DNA from: Streptomyces roseirectus
GTDB taxonomy: Bacteria > Actinomycetota > Actinomycetes > Streptomycetales > Streptomycetaceae
Length of the DNA: 64,000 nt
Direction: 5' to 3'
Assembly: GCF_014489635.1 (NCBI RefSeq)
Contig: NZ_CP060828.1
Span: 5,512,501 to 5,576,500, forward strand
Shown: positions 37,002 to 44,567 of the stretch, piece by piece
Layout of the letters: the number at the start of each line of letters is the position of its first letter
How positions within the stretch are numbered: position 1 is the first letter of the stretch
Program-made: the position numbers and the translations under genes
The notes under the pieces: model-generated
Databases searched by the model: none
What the model saw: only the letters and a program-made list of their open reading frames with translations
What the model was told of the DNA's origin: nothing

Positions 37002-37250
37002 CGATGCCTCCTCCATACGCCGCACGCCCTGCCGTACGGCAACGAACCGTGTGTCCGGACACCCTCCCCGTGCGCGGACGGCGCCGGGGGCGCTGTCCGA
37101 ACCATGTACCAGTGTCCTGTGTGGAGCGCTTGGCCCCTGCGGTAGACGAGAACGACATACCTGCCGGTTCCCTTACAAACAGGTCACGCACCCTCGACAG
37201 ATGAATGTGAGAGGGGTCACCCTGTCTTTCATCCACGCGGGGAGGCATGG

Positions 37251-38009
37251 ATGGGCAGGAGCCGCAGAACACTTCCGGAAGAGCTTCTGCTGCTGGCGTT
37301 GGACCCGACCACGGGCACCACCGCACAGCCGCAGTCGCTCGACCTCGGTCTGGCCGGAGCACAGCTAGTGGAGCTGGCGCTGGCCGGACGGATAGCCCCT
37401 GACGGGGATCGTATCGCCGTGGTGGCACCACGGCCGACAGGTGATCCGACACTGGACCACGCACTGGAGTTGCTGCGCAGGCGCGGCGCCCCGGTACGCG
37501 CGGTCCACTGGATCGGCGGACCCCGCCTGGGGCTCCGCCAGACGTACCTCTCGCATCTCGAACGCTGCGGCATGGTCGCCGCCGTGGCGGGACAGATGTG
37601 CGGGGTGCTGCCGACCACGCGCTACCAGGCGACGGACAACGAGATCAGCCGGGAGATCAGGTCCCGGCTGGATTCCGCGATCCGCACCGGCGTCCCGCCG
37701 GACCCGCGGACCGCGGCGCTCGCGGCGCTCGCGCACGCGGTCGGTCTCGGCAAGCACCTGTATCCGGGCAACGAGGGACGCTCGTCCCGCTCCCGGCTAC
37801 GGGACCTGATCAGGCACGACCCGATGGGCGGCCTCGTGGCGCACGCCGTGATGGACGTCCAGAACGGCGTGGCCGTCCAGCCGCGCCGCGCCCCGGCACC
37901 GGCCGGCCGTCAGGCCGCGCCACCCGCCAGGGCGAACGCGGAAACGGCCCGTGGGGTCCCGGCGCAGCCACGCCGGCCGGCCACCATGGCGCGTGTCGTG
38001 GCCCACTGA
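37251..38009 (+). CDS. GPP34 (GOLPH3-like) family protein
   Basis: This 252-residue protein begins TLPEELLLLALDPTTG, followed by LDLGLAGAQLVELALAGRI, diagnostic of the GPP34 fold that in eukaryotes binds phosphoinositides and in actinobacteria is abundant but poorly understood. It is probably a peripheral membrane protein. The C-terminal 45 residues are a Pro/Ala/Arg-rich tail. A GGAGG site precedes the ATG. It is divergent from the carboxypeptidase gene across 249 bases. Confidence 0.9.
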   Translation: MGRSRRTLPEELLLLALDPTTGTTAQPQSLDLGLAGAQLVELALAGRIAPDGDRIAVVAPRPTGDPTLDHALELLRRRGAPVRAVHWIGGPRLGLRQTYLSHLERCGMVAAVAGQMCGVLPTTRYQATDNEISREIRSRLDSAIRTGVPPDPRTAALAALAHAVGLGKHLYPGNEGRSSRSRLRDLIRHDPMGGLVAHAVMDVQNGVAVQPRRAPAPAGRQAAPPARANAETARGVPAQPRRPATMARVVAH

Positions 38010-38328
38010 GCCGCGGTCCACGACACCCTCGCAACTCCGCGCCCCACCGGACCCGTTCGGGAGCCGCGCGCACCGCGCGGGGTGGTGTCCGTCTCGCCGA
38101 TCAAGGCGAAACGGTACGCCGCCCCGCGCGGACGCATGTCCGAAAACAGCCGTCCGGTACGGGAGTTGGGCTGGTCACGGGGCAGACGTAATCCACCAGT
38201 ATCCCCGAACTTGCGGGCCTCGCTGGCATATCCGAGGTTTCCCGGCGGTAATAAGCCTGTTGGTGGCAGTCTGCTCAGCAGCAGATACGCAAAGTATCAA
38301 CAGGCATCCAGCCGGAGGTGCACATCAC
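38010..38328. other. Intergenic region before the first XRE regulator
   Basis: No gene is visible. A short hairpin (CCGCGCG-CAC-CGCGCGG, 38064-38080) may end the GPP34 transcript. Near the XRE start, GATAC-N5-GTATC (38284-38298) is a plausible operator for the regulator itself. Confidence 0.5.
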
Positions 38329-39210
38329 ATGCCGTCCAACACCAATCCCACCGTGCGTCGTCGGCGTCTCGGTCTGGAGCTGCGCCGGCTCCGCGAGTCC
38401 AAGAACATGACCGCGGAACAGGTGGCCAAGCGGTTGCTGGTCTCGCAGTCGAAGATCAGCCGACTGGAGAACGGCCGGCGCAGCATCAGCCCCCGGGACG
38501 TCCGCGACCTGTGCGGGGTGTACGAGATCGACGACGACCGCGTCGTCGACTCCCTCATGCAGATGGCCCGCGAATCCCGCCAACAGGGCTGGTGGTACGC
38601 CTTCAAGGACGTCCCCTACAGCGTCTACATCGGCCTGGAGGACGACGCGTCGAGCCTGCGCGTCTACGAACCCCAGCTGATCACCGGGCTGTTGCAGACC
38701 CCGGAGTACGCGGAGGCGGTGGTGCGGGGCGGGGCGCCGGAGTCGACGGAGGAGGAGGTCTCGAAGCGGGTCGAGGTGAGGATTCGCCGTCAGGGGCGGC
38801 TCGGTGAGCAGACCAACCCCAACACCGGCGAGATCAAGGAGGCGATCCGCCTGTGGGTGGTGCTGGACGAGGCGTGCCTGCGCCGGGTCGTCGGCGGTCG
38901 GCGAGTCATGCGGGAGCAGATGGAGCACTTGGCCGAGCAGGCCCGGCTGCCCCATGTCACCGTGCAGGTGCTGCCGTTCGGGGTGGGGGCGCACGCCGGT
39001 CTGGCGGGGCAGTACGCGATCCTGGAGTTCGCCGAGCTGGCCGACTCCAGCGTCGTCTACATCGAGGGCGTCACGAGCGACCTGTACCTGGAGAAGCCGC
39101 ACGAGGTGCAGAAGTACTCGCTGATGTACGAGCACCTGAGGGCGCAGTCGCTGAACCCCGAGGAATCGCTTCAGCGCATCCAGGACGCGGCGAAGGAATA
39201 CGCGCGCTGA
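38329..39210 (+). CDS. XRE-family regulator with DUF5753 domain
   Basis: This 293-residue protein has an N-terminal HTH (LGLELRRLRESKNMTAEQVA to SQSKISRLENGRRSIS) and the C-terminal DUF5753 region (RVYEPQLITGLLQTPEYA, VLPFGVGAHAGLAGQ). Such WhiJ-like regulators work with a small DUF397 partner in streptomycete developmental or antibiotic control. GGAGGTG sits 9 bases before the ATG. The DUF397 gene follows at 39375 on the same strand, so this is a complete module. Confidence 0.95.
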   Translation: MPSNTNPTVRRRRLGLELRRLRESKNMTAEQVAKRLLVSQSKISRLENGRRSISPRDVRDLCGVYEIDDDRVVDSLMQMARESRQQGWWYAFKDVPYSVYIGLEDDASSLRVYEPQLITGLLQTPEYAEAVVRGGAPESTEEEVSKRVEVRIRRQGRLGEQTNPNTGEIKEAIRLWVVLDEACLRRVVGGRRVMREQMEHLAEQARLPHVTVQVLPFGVGAHAGLAGQYAILEFAELADSSVVYIEGVTSDLYLEKPHEVQKYSLMYEHLRAQSLNPEESLQRIQDAAKEYAR

Positions 39211-39374
39211 AAGGCGGCACCCTACACGGGGCGTCACCCACGCGTGACATGTTCCTGGAATATGCCACTAGGTCGGGTGAATCGCTACCTACTGAGGAGG
39301 GGGCTCCCAGTAGCGTCGAATCGCGCCAGTGATCAAAGGTGCTGGCGTGAACGCAACCAGCTACTGGAGTGAAG

Positions 39375-39563
39375 ATGGCAATTCGCCAAGAGTCCACGCA
39401 TACGTGGACCAAGTCCTCGTACTCCAACGCACAGAGCGCATGCGTTGAAGTCAGGACGCCCTCCGCGTCGTCCTTGGCCGTTCGGGACTCCAAGACTCCC
39501 GAAGGTGCCGCGCTGGCCTTCCCCGCGGGTGTGTGGAACGCCTTCGTGGAGTCGGTCAAGTAA
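39375..39563 (+). CDS. DUF397 protein, partner of the upstream XRE regulator
   Basis: This 62-residue protein has the full DUF397 pattern: WTKSSYSNAQSACVEV, AVRDSKTPEG and a terminal FPAGVWNAFVESVK. Family members pair with and probably modulate their XRE neighbour. ATG at 39375 is used because CTGGAG is 5 bases upstream. A hairpin, CTACTG to CAGTAG (39289-39313), lies in the spacer behind the XRE gene and might attenuate read-through. Confidence 0.92.
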   Translation: MAIRQESTHTWTKSSYSNAQSACVEVRTPSASSLAVRDSKTPEGAALAFPAGVWNAFVESVK

Positions 39564-39582
39564 CTGAACAAGCACCACCGAG

Positions 39583-39622
39583 AGCCCTCTCGACGAGATC
39601 GCCGTCCTTGCCGAGGGGGCTC
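39583..39622. terminator. Bidirectional terminator between convergent genes
   Basis: An 11-base stem with one wobble (39583-39593 with 39612-39622) and 18-base loop fills the gap between the DUF397 gene and the convergent XRE gene, so it could serve both. Confidence 0.5.
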
Positions 39623-39633
39623 GGCTTGTGCCC

Positions 39634-40473
39634 TCAGCCGATCAACTCCTCCAGTTTGCGGGCGGATTCGTCGGGAGAGAGGGCGACCTTGGTGATCAGT
39701 TCCTTCTCCGCTTCGAGGTGGACGTCCACTTCTTCCGGGTCGTTGATCATCAACTGGGACGAGAGCATCTCGTAGTACACGGTCGAATTGCCACCGTCGT
39801 AGCCCAGGGTGATGAACGCTCCGAGGCTGCCGATGTGGACGGACCGGTGCATCGGGATGATCTGGACCGTCATGTTGGGCCGGTCCGACAGCTCCCGCAG
39901 TCTGCGGAGTTGGTCCCGCATGATGTGCGGTCGTCCTTCGAAGACCTGGTGGAGTGCAACTTCGTGGATCACCACGTGTCCTTCGAAGGGCGGGGTGGAA
40001 CGAGTCAGGATCGCCTGGCGTGCGATGGTCATGTCCGCGTCTCTCTCCACCTTCTGGGGGTCGAGGCCGAACGCGGCATTCACCGCACGCCGGTAGTCGC
40101 TTGTCTGCACCAGCCCAGGCACGAGAGCGGTGTTGTAACAGAACTCCCGTAGCGCCTGCGACTCCAGCTCCACGAAGTTGCGGAGGCCGTCCGAGAGCAG
40201 ATCGGCGTACCGCATCCACCACCCCGGCTCGTCCGCGTCCCTGCACAGCCGCTCGAAGTAAACCCGCTCATCCACCCCCACCCGGTACAGATCCGCCAGC
40301 CGCGAATACGTGTCCAGCGACACCTTCGTCCGCCCCGTCTCCCACCGGCTGGCCGTCGCCAGGCTGACCTCCAGCCGGTCCGCGACCTCTTGCAGTGTCA
40401 GCCCCTCGGCCAGTCGCCACTGCCGGAGCTGTGCTCCAACTCGACGCCGGCGCGCGGATGTTGCCTCACCCAT
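39634..40473 (-). CDS. Second XRE-family regulator with DUF5753 domain
   Basis: This 279-residue regulator has an HTH (RRRVGAQLRQWRLAEGLTLQ to SLATASRWETGRTKVS) and a DUF5753 region (LVPGLVQTSDYRRAVNAAFG, MTVQIIPMHRSVHIGSLGA). AGGAGG lies 7 bases before the ATG. It is divergent from a resolvase-fold protein and a DUF397-like protein. A perfect GCCAG-T-CTGGC palindrome (40488-40498) in the divergent spacer is a possible autoregulatory site. Confidence 0.94.
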   Translation of the reverse strand: MGEATSARRRRVGAQLRQWRLAEGLTLQEVADRLEVSLATASRWETGRTKVSLDTYSRLADLYRVGVDERVYFERLCRDADEPGWWMRYADLLSDGLRNFVELESQALREFCYNTALVPGLVQTSDYRRAVNAAFGLDPQKVERDADMTIARQAILTRSTPPFEGHVVIHEVALHQVFEGRPHIMRDQLRRLRELSDRPNMTVQIIPMHRSVHIGSLGAFITLGYDGGNSTVYYEMLSSQLMINDPEEVDVHLEAEKELITKVALSPDESARKLEELIG

Positions 40474-40629
40474 GTGAACCTCCTGACGCCAGTCTGGCAG
40501 TTGCACCACGGGATGGTCATCACCCTGGAGGGTGAGAGTTTTCAGATAGACGAGAACTGCTTGCGCGCTGCCTGGAAACAGGCGCACACTCCTCATCATC
40601 GCAACGACCCACCACCCGTGGGGGGACCC

Positions 40630-40998
40630 ATGCATCAACCCCGCCCTTCCCGCTCGGCGGTCGTCTACCTCTGCACGACCGTCCACGCGGACGCCCGCAG
40701 CCTCCTCGACGCCTGCCACACCTACGCGAGTAACCGCGGCTGGCACGTCGTCGAGACGCTGCACGACGACACGGGCCTGAGCGACCCGACCAGACCCGCC
40801 GAACGCCCCGCCCTGGCAAGGGCGATCGAGGCGCTGGACAGCACGGACGCCTCCGTGCTGCTCACCGTCTCGGCCGGGATGATCTCGTCCCTCCCGGCCG
40901 AGTACGACCAGGTCACCCGCCGCGTGACGGACGCGGGCGGGTTCATCCACACGATGGGCTGGGTGAGGACCCGGCCCGCCGACAGGAGGTCCGCATGA
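40630..40998 (+). CDS. Resolvase-fold (serine-recombinase N-terminal-like) small protein
   Basis: This 122-residue protein resembles the N-terminal domain of serine recombinases: SAVVYLCTTVHADARSLLDAC, then GWHVVETLHDDTG and RPALARAIEAL. It lacks the catalytic serine of the usual YxRvSt motif and any DNA-binding domain, so it is not a working recombinase. Such stubs commonly accompany XRE/DUF397 modules in streptomycetes. It overlaps the next gene by ATGA. Confidence 0.72.
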   Translation: MHQPRPSRSAVVYLCTTVHADARSLLDACHTYASNRGWHVVETLHDDTGLSDPTRPAERPALARAIEALDSTDASVLLTVSAGMISSLPAEYDQVTRRVTDAGGFIHTMGWVRTRPADRRSA

Positions 40999-41192
40999 CC
41001 ACGTACGAGTTCCGGACGGCCGCCGCATGTGGCGGTCCCTGCTCCGAGGGCTGCCTGGAGGTGGCCACCAATGTTCCCGGCATCGTGGCGCTGCGGGACA
41101 CCAAGACGGGCACCGTCATGCAGTTCACCCCGCAGGAGTGGGCGGATTTCCTGACCGGCGCGAAGAGCGGTGAGTTCGACCTCGGTGCCTGA
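40995..41192 (+). CDS. DUF397-like small protein
   Basis: This 65-residue protein has a DUF397-type C-terminus (IVALRDTKTGTVMQFTPQEWADFLTGAKSG) and an N-terminal half with three cysteines (ACGGPCSEGC), more than usual for DUF397. Its start overlaps the resolvase-fold gene stop, so the two are translationally coupled and probably serve the divergent XRE regulator. Confidence 0.82.
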   Translation: MTTYEFRTAAACGGPCSEGCLEVATNVPGIVALRDTKTGTVMQFTPQEWADFLTGAKSGEFDLGA

Positions 41193-41790
41193 CCCGGACG
41201 ACGGCACACGGCCGCACCCGGCGTCGGGTGCGGCCGTCTCGTACGCGCCGTACGCCTCGTGCACCCCGTACGACTCCTGGCGTACGAGCCACCCCACCCA
41301 CTGGGAGGTACGGGGACTCCACTGGCACGCCTACTCCTGGCGCGGCGACGGCAAGAGGCTCGGCGACGCGGCGGCCCGCAGATCCGCGGCCGAGGACATC
41401 GTGCCGTTCGCGTCACGGGACTGGCTGCTCAAGGATGCCCGTCTGATCAGGGCTTCCCCCGGCACGCCTGAAGAGGCGCTGACCTGGCTGCGCGAGCACT
41501 TCGACGCGATCGCCCCCACGATGCGGCCGGCACGGCAGCGCACCTTCCTCCGCGACGAGGTCAGATTCGGCACGGCGCTCTACACGCTGCGCTGCGGAAC
41601 CGACCTGTCCTGGGGCTTCTGGCTGGCCAACGGCTCGTACCAGGCCCTGTCACTGATCGCCGTGGACTCCAGGCAGTGCCCGCTTCACCCGCCGGCGCCC
41701 CGCCGCACCGGGAACGCCACATCGCACACCGGATCGTCCGCCCCTGCCGCGTCCCAGTCCGTGAAGCAGGTTTTCCACGGGCTGTTGTAG
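41170..41790 (+). CDS. Hypothetical protein of the XRE module
   Basis: This is a protein of about 206 residues with no recognised domain. It is rich in Trp, Tyr and Arg (GLHWHAYSWRGDGKRL, LSWGFWLANGSYQAL) with two cysteines. The GTG at 41170 overlaps the DUF397-like gene by 23 bases; GTG at 41185 is an alternative. Arrangement suggests one operon of three small genes opposite the XRE gene. Confidence 0.6.
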   Translation: MSSTSVPDPDDGTRPHPASGAAVSYAPYASCTPYDSWRTSHPTHWEVRGLHWHAYSWRGDGKRLGDAAARRSAAEDIVPFASRDWLLKDARLIRASPGTPEEALTWLREHFDAIAPTMRPARQRTFLRDEVRFGTALYTLRCGTDLSWGFWLANGSYQALSLIAVDSRQCPLHPPAPRRTGNATSHTGSSAPAASQSVKQVFHGLL

Positions 41791-41841
41791 GACCAGCCCT
41801 CCAGTCTCATCCACCGATCTCGCCGGGCAGGGTCCGGTTCT

Positions 41842-42039
41842 TCAGGGGCGGGGCCCGTTCTCGCGTAGCGGGACGGGAGGAGCCGGATCGCCGCCAGGGT
41901 GATTCGGCTTGCCGGAAGACTCAACGGCGCGTCGCAGGTACCACAGCATCTGTCCGTGGGCGGAGCGTCCGTCGTGCGCGGCGGCTGCCTTGATGGCGGC
42001 ATGGAGGTCGTCGGGGAGTCGGAGATTGAAATTCACCAT
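41842..42039 (-). CDS. Arc/ribbon-helix-helix repressor beside tnpB
   Basis: This 65-residue protein has a ribbon-helix-helix core: MVNFNLRLPDDLHAAIKAAA followed by GRSAHGQMLWYLRRAVE. The beta-strand NFNLRLP would contact DNA. It is divergent from tnpB, and boxes containing GTGCACCCA or its complement lie over its start and in the shared spacer, so it likely represses both genes. No toxin gene partner is visible, so it is more likely a transposon regulator than an antitoxin. Confidence 0.82.
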   Translation of the reverse strand: MVNFNLRLPDDLHAAIKAAAAHDGRSAHGQMLWYLRRAVESSGKPNHPGGDPAPPVPLRENGPRP

Positions 42040-42104
42040 GCACCCAGAGTAGACCCGGACCAGTCTTGACCATGCACCCATAGTGCACCCACAATGGGTG
42101 CATG
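42037..42104. promoter_or_regulatory. TGGGTGCAT boxes between the Arc gene and tnpB
   Basis: CATGCACCCA occurs at 42037-42046 and 42071-42080, a partial GTGCACCCA at 42083-42091, and the inverted TGGGTGCATG at 42095-42104. The second and last form a hairpin immediately over the tnpB start codon. The repeats fit cooperative ribbon-helix-helix binding; they could also be the left-end structure of the element. Confidence 0.6.
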
Positions 42105-43418
42105 AGTCGTTTTCGGATGTACCCCACGCGTGGGCAGGAGCAGCAGATGCTGCTGCACTGCGCGCACGCCCGGTACGTCTGGAACCTCGCTGTCGAGCAG
42201 CACTCCCACTGGCGCGGGGGGCGCAAGTCCGCCCCTGGTTTCGCGGAGCAGTGTCGCCAGCTCACCGAAGCCCGACGCGACAACGAATGGCTCGGCGCGG
42301 GGAACGCCGACGTGCAGCAGCAGGCCCTGAAGGACTTTGCCAAGGCCAAGAGCGCCCGCTTCACCTCCGGGTTCGGTGAGCCGACCTGGCGCAGGAAGTT
42401 CCGTCATGAAGGCTTCCGTGTCATCGGCACCGACCGCGTACCCGAGCACAACACCGACGGCTCGCCGAAGCTGAATGCGAAGACAGGCAAGCAGGTCATG
42501 GGCCGGTCAGTGGTGTTACAGAAGCTGAACCGGCGGTGGGCGCAGGTCAAGGTGCCCGGCTGCGGCTGGGTCCGCTTCCGCCTCAGCCCGAAAGGCAAGG
42601 GCGCCGAGCTACCGTCCGCGAAGACGTTCCGCGTCACGTTCCGCAACGGTCAGTGGCACATCGCGTTCGCGGTCATCCCCCAGCCGATCGACGCGCCCGG
42701 TACGGGCGAGGCCATCGGCATCGACCGGGGTGTGGCCGTCACGGCCGCCCTCTCCGACGGCCGCACCCTCAACTGCCCCCAGCTCACCACCCGCGAGCGC
42801 GCCCAGATCCGCAAACACCAGCGCCGCGCCGCCCGCGCGAAGAAGGGCAGTCCCGAGAAAGCCGCCGGGTACGCCAAGGTCGCCAAGCTGAAGGCGCGGG
42901 AGGTGAACCGGCGTAAGGACTGGTGCGAGAAGACCTCGACCATGCTCGCCCGCACCTACGACCTGGTCCGGTTCGAGAAGCTGAACATCAAGACGATGAC
43001 CGCCAAGGCCAGGGCGAAGCCCGACCCCGACCAGCCCGGCCAGTACCTGAAGAACGGCCGGGCTGCGAAAGCCGGGCTCAACCGGGCCATCCTCGCCCAG
43101 GGCTGGGGGCTGCTGCGTCAGCGTACCGGGCACAAGGCGCCCGGCCGGATCGAGGATGTACCCGCCCCCTACACATCCCTGCGGTGCAGTGCCTGCGGAT
43201 GGATTGACAAGAACTCGCGCAAGAGCCAAGCCGAGTTCGAGTGTTCCTCCTGTGGCTTCACCTGCAACGCGGACACCAACGCTGGCATCAACGTCGCGGC
43301 AGGACAGGGCGGGGTTCCCCGCCCCCGGCGAACAGCCGGTGCCGGAGGGGCGACACCCCGCAAGGGGTCGAGCGTCCGTGAACCTCAGCCCGCATGGGTT
43401 GGAATCCCCCTCTTTTGA
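42102..43418 (+). CDS. tnpB: RNA-guided endonuclease TnpB
   Basis: This 438-residue protein has an N-terminal helix-turn-helix-like region (MSRFRMYPTRGQEQQMLLHC, HARYVWNLAVEQ), the split RuvC nuclease with Asp208 (GIDRGV), Glu292 (FEKLNI) and Asp391 (NADTNAGIN), and the CxxC...CxxC zinc ribbon (CSAC, CSSC). All catalytic residues are intact, so it should cut DNA guided by an RNA from the element's right end. The C-terminal 45 residues are a basic tail overlapping that RNA. It contains one TTA codon (42516-42518), so expression may depend on bldA. Confidence 0.95.
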   Translation: MSRFRMYPTRGQEQQMLLHCAHARYVWNLAVEQHSHWRGGRKSAPGFAEQCRQLTEARRDNEWLGAGNADVQQQALKDFAKAKSARFTSGFGEPTWRRKFRHEGFRVIGTDRVPEHNTDGSPKLNAKTGKQVMGRSVVLQKLNRRWAQVKVPGCGWVRFRLSPKGKGAELPSAKTFRVTFRNGQWHIAFAVIPQPIDAPGTGEAIGIDRGVAVTAALSDGRTLNCPQLTTRERAQIRKHQRRAARAKKGSPEKAAGYAKVAKLKAREVNRRKDWCEKTSTMLARTYDLVRFEKLNIKTMTAKARAKPDPDQPGQYLKNGRAAKAGLNRAILAQGWGLLRQRTGHKAPGRIEDVPAPYTSLRCSACGWIDKNSRKSQAEFECSSCGFTCNADTNAGINVAAGQGGVPRPRRTAGAGGATPRKGSSVREPQPAWVGIPLF

Positions 43419-43435
43419 GAGGGGGAGGATGTCAA
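43280..43435 (+). ncRNA. Predicted omega (right-end) RNA of TnpB, extent approximate
   Basis: TnpB guides normally come from the 3' end of tnpB through the right end. Here this includes the terminal hairpin CCCCCTCT-TTTG-AGAGGGGG. The guide would be the bases directly after 43435, which are the 3' part of the MerR gene. The 5' limit is only a placeholder. Confidence 0.35.
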
Positions 43436-43971
43436 ACCGGCAGCTCGTCCGCGAGGACGTGCCGGGTCTCGGTGATCAGCCACTGCGCCGGGATCTCCAC
43501 GAGTTCGACGTCGAACTCGGCGTACAGGTCAGCCATGTCCTGGCTCCTTCCGGTCGTACGGTTCAGCCGACGACGGAGGTGGCCGACGAGGGCGCGCCGC
43601 TCGGCGTGCCGGGACTCGGCCTCGGACCAGTAGGCGTCGAGGAGCCCGGCGCCGCGCGCGCCCTCGGCCTCGACGATGCCGGCGATCTGCGCGAGCGGCA
43701 TGTCCAGCCGGCGCAACAGGGCCACCAGGCGGGCCCGTTCGATCTGGTCCTCGTGGTAGCGGCGGTAGCCGGTCACGGCGTCGACGTGGGCCGGTGTGAG
43801 CAGGCCCAGCCGGTCGTACAGCCGCAGCGCCTTCGCGGAGAGCCGTGCGCGGGCCGCGAAGGCGCCGATGCCGAGCAGGGACCCGGGGGCGTCGATGCCG
43901 AGCAGGGGCCCGGGGGCGGGTGCGCCCTCGGGGCCGCGTACGTCCTCGTCCATGCCGTCATCCTCCGTCAC
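43432..43971 (-). CDS. MerR-family regulator, C-terminally truncated by the TnpB element
   Basis: This 179-residue protein has an acidic/glycine-rich N-terminal extension of about 35 residues, a MerR HTH (IGAFAARARLSAKALRLYDRLGLL to GYRRYHEDQIERARLV) and a helix leading into a GyrI-like effector domain (FDVELVEIPAQWLITETRHV). The effector domain, normally about 150 residues, stops after its first strand. The TGA lies in the terminal bases of the TnpB element's right end, so the insertion supplied the stop. It probably still binds DNA but has lost ligand response. Confidence 0.8.
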   Translation of the reverse strand: MTEDDGMDEDVRGPEGAPAPGPLLGIDAPGSLLGIGAFAARARLSAKALRLYDRLGLLTPAHVDAVTGYRRYHEDQIERARLVALLRRLDMPLAQIAGIVEAEGARGAGLLDAYWSEAESRHAERRALVGHLRRRLNRTTGRSQDMADLYAEFDVELVEIPAQWLITETRHVLADELPV

Positions 43972-44002
43972 CGGGCGGGGTGCCCGGTGGGGAGGAGACT
44001 GG

Positions 44003-44024
44003 GGTCTTCCCCTAGGGGAAGGTC
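44003..44024. promoter_or_regulatory. Palindromic MerR-type operator
   Basis: A perfect 16-base palindrome, CTTCCCCTAGGGGAAG (44006-44021), within a 22-base near-perfect repeat, lies 32 bases upstream of the MerR start. The position fits autoregulation by the MerR protein. Confidence 0.65.
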
Positions 44025-44063
44025 AACCAGGGGTTGGCCAACCAGGGGAAGGCCGACGCCGGG

Positions 44064-44567
44064 TCAGCTCGCGAGCTGTGCCTCCACCGCCGTCACGACC
44101 TCCGCCGACTCCGGCTCCGTCTGCGGGGCGAAGCGGGCGACGACCTCGCCGTCCCGACCGATCAGGAACTTCTCGAAGTTCCAGCGGATGTCACCGGTGT
44201 GGCCCTCCGCGTCGGCGAAACCGACCAGGCGCTCGTACAGCGCGTGCCGCCCCTCGCCGTTGACCTCGACCTTCTCGGTCATCGGGAAGGTCACGCCGTA
44301 CGTCGCCGAGCAGAACTCCGCGATCTCCTCGGAGGTGCCGGGCTCCTGGCCCATGAACTGGTTGCAGGGCACGCCGAGCACGGTGAAGCCCTGCTCCGCG
44401 TACCGCTCCTGAAGCTTCTCCAACCCGGAGTACTGGGGAGTGAGTCCGCACTTGGAGGCGACGTTCACGACGAGTACGACCTGGCCGGCGTACCGGGACA
44501 GCTCGGCGGAGCCGCCCTTGAGGGCGTCGATCTCGACCTGGAGGGGGGAAGTGGCGTTGGTAGTCAT
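44064..44567 (-). CDS. Glutathione peroxidase (internal start of the fused frame)
   Basis: This is 167 residues with the complete GPx/thioredoxin fold: peroxidatic Cys40 in NVASKCGL, LGVPCNQFMGQEPG with the resolving-type cysteine, and the RWNFEKFLI tryptophan/asparagine. It reduces hydroperoxides, probably with thioredoxin as in other cysteine GPx of bacteria. MTTNATSPLQ is the natural family start, but only a weak ribosome site precedes ATG 44567, so it may depend on translation through the hydrolase. Confidence 0.85.
   Translation of the reverse strand: MTTNATSPLQVEIDALKGGSAELSRYAGQVVLVVNVASKCGLTPQYSGLEKLQERYAEQGFTVLGVPCNQFMGQEPGTSEEIAEFCSATYGVTFPMTEKVEVNGEGRHALYERLVGFADAEGHTGDIRWNFEKFLIGRDGEVVARFAPQTEPESAEVVTAVEAQLAS

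Larger units (their letters stand above)
42071..43435 (+). mobile_element. TnpB-only element (IS200/IS605, IS1341-like), boundaries approximate
   Basis: The element carries tnpB but no tnpA transposase, so it would move only with help. The right end is well marked: an 8-base hairpin (43406-43425) and then GGATGTCAA, ending at 43435, a common end of this group. The left end is a guess: TTGAC (42066-42070) directly precedes the hairpin-forming CATGCACCC boxes and could be the target motif. The Arc gene may belong to the mobile unit, which would move the left end to about 41840. Confidence 0.6.

Noticed and set aside
40630..40998. Functional serine recombinase
   Set aside because: No catalytic serine in the expected motif and no DNA-binding domain; too short at 122 residues.
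41842..42039. Type II antitoxin with missing toxin
   Set aside because: No toxin-sized frame sits beside it and its boxes point to tnpB control.
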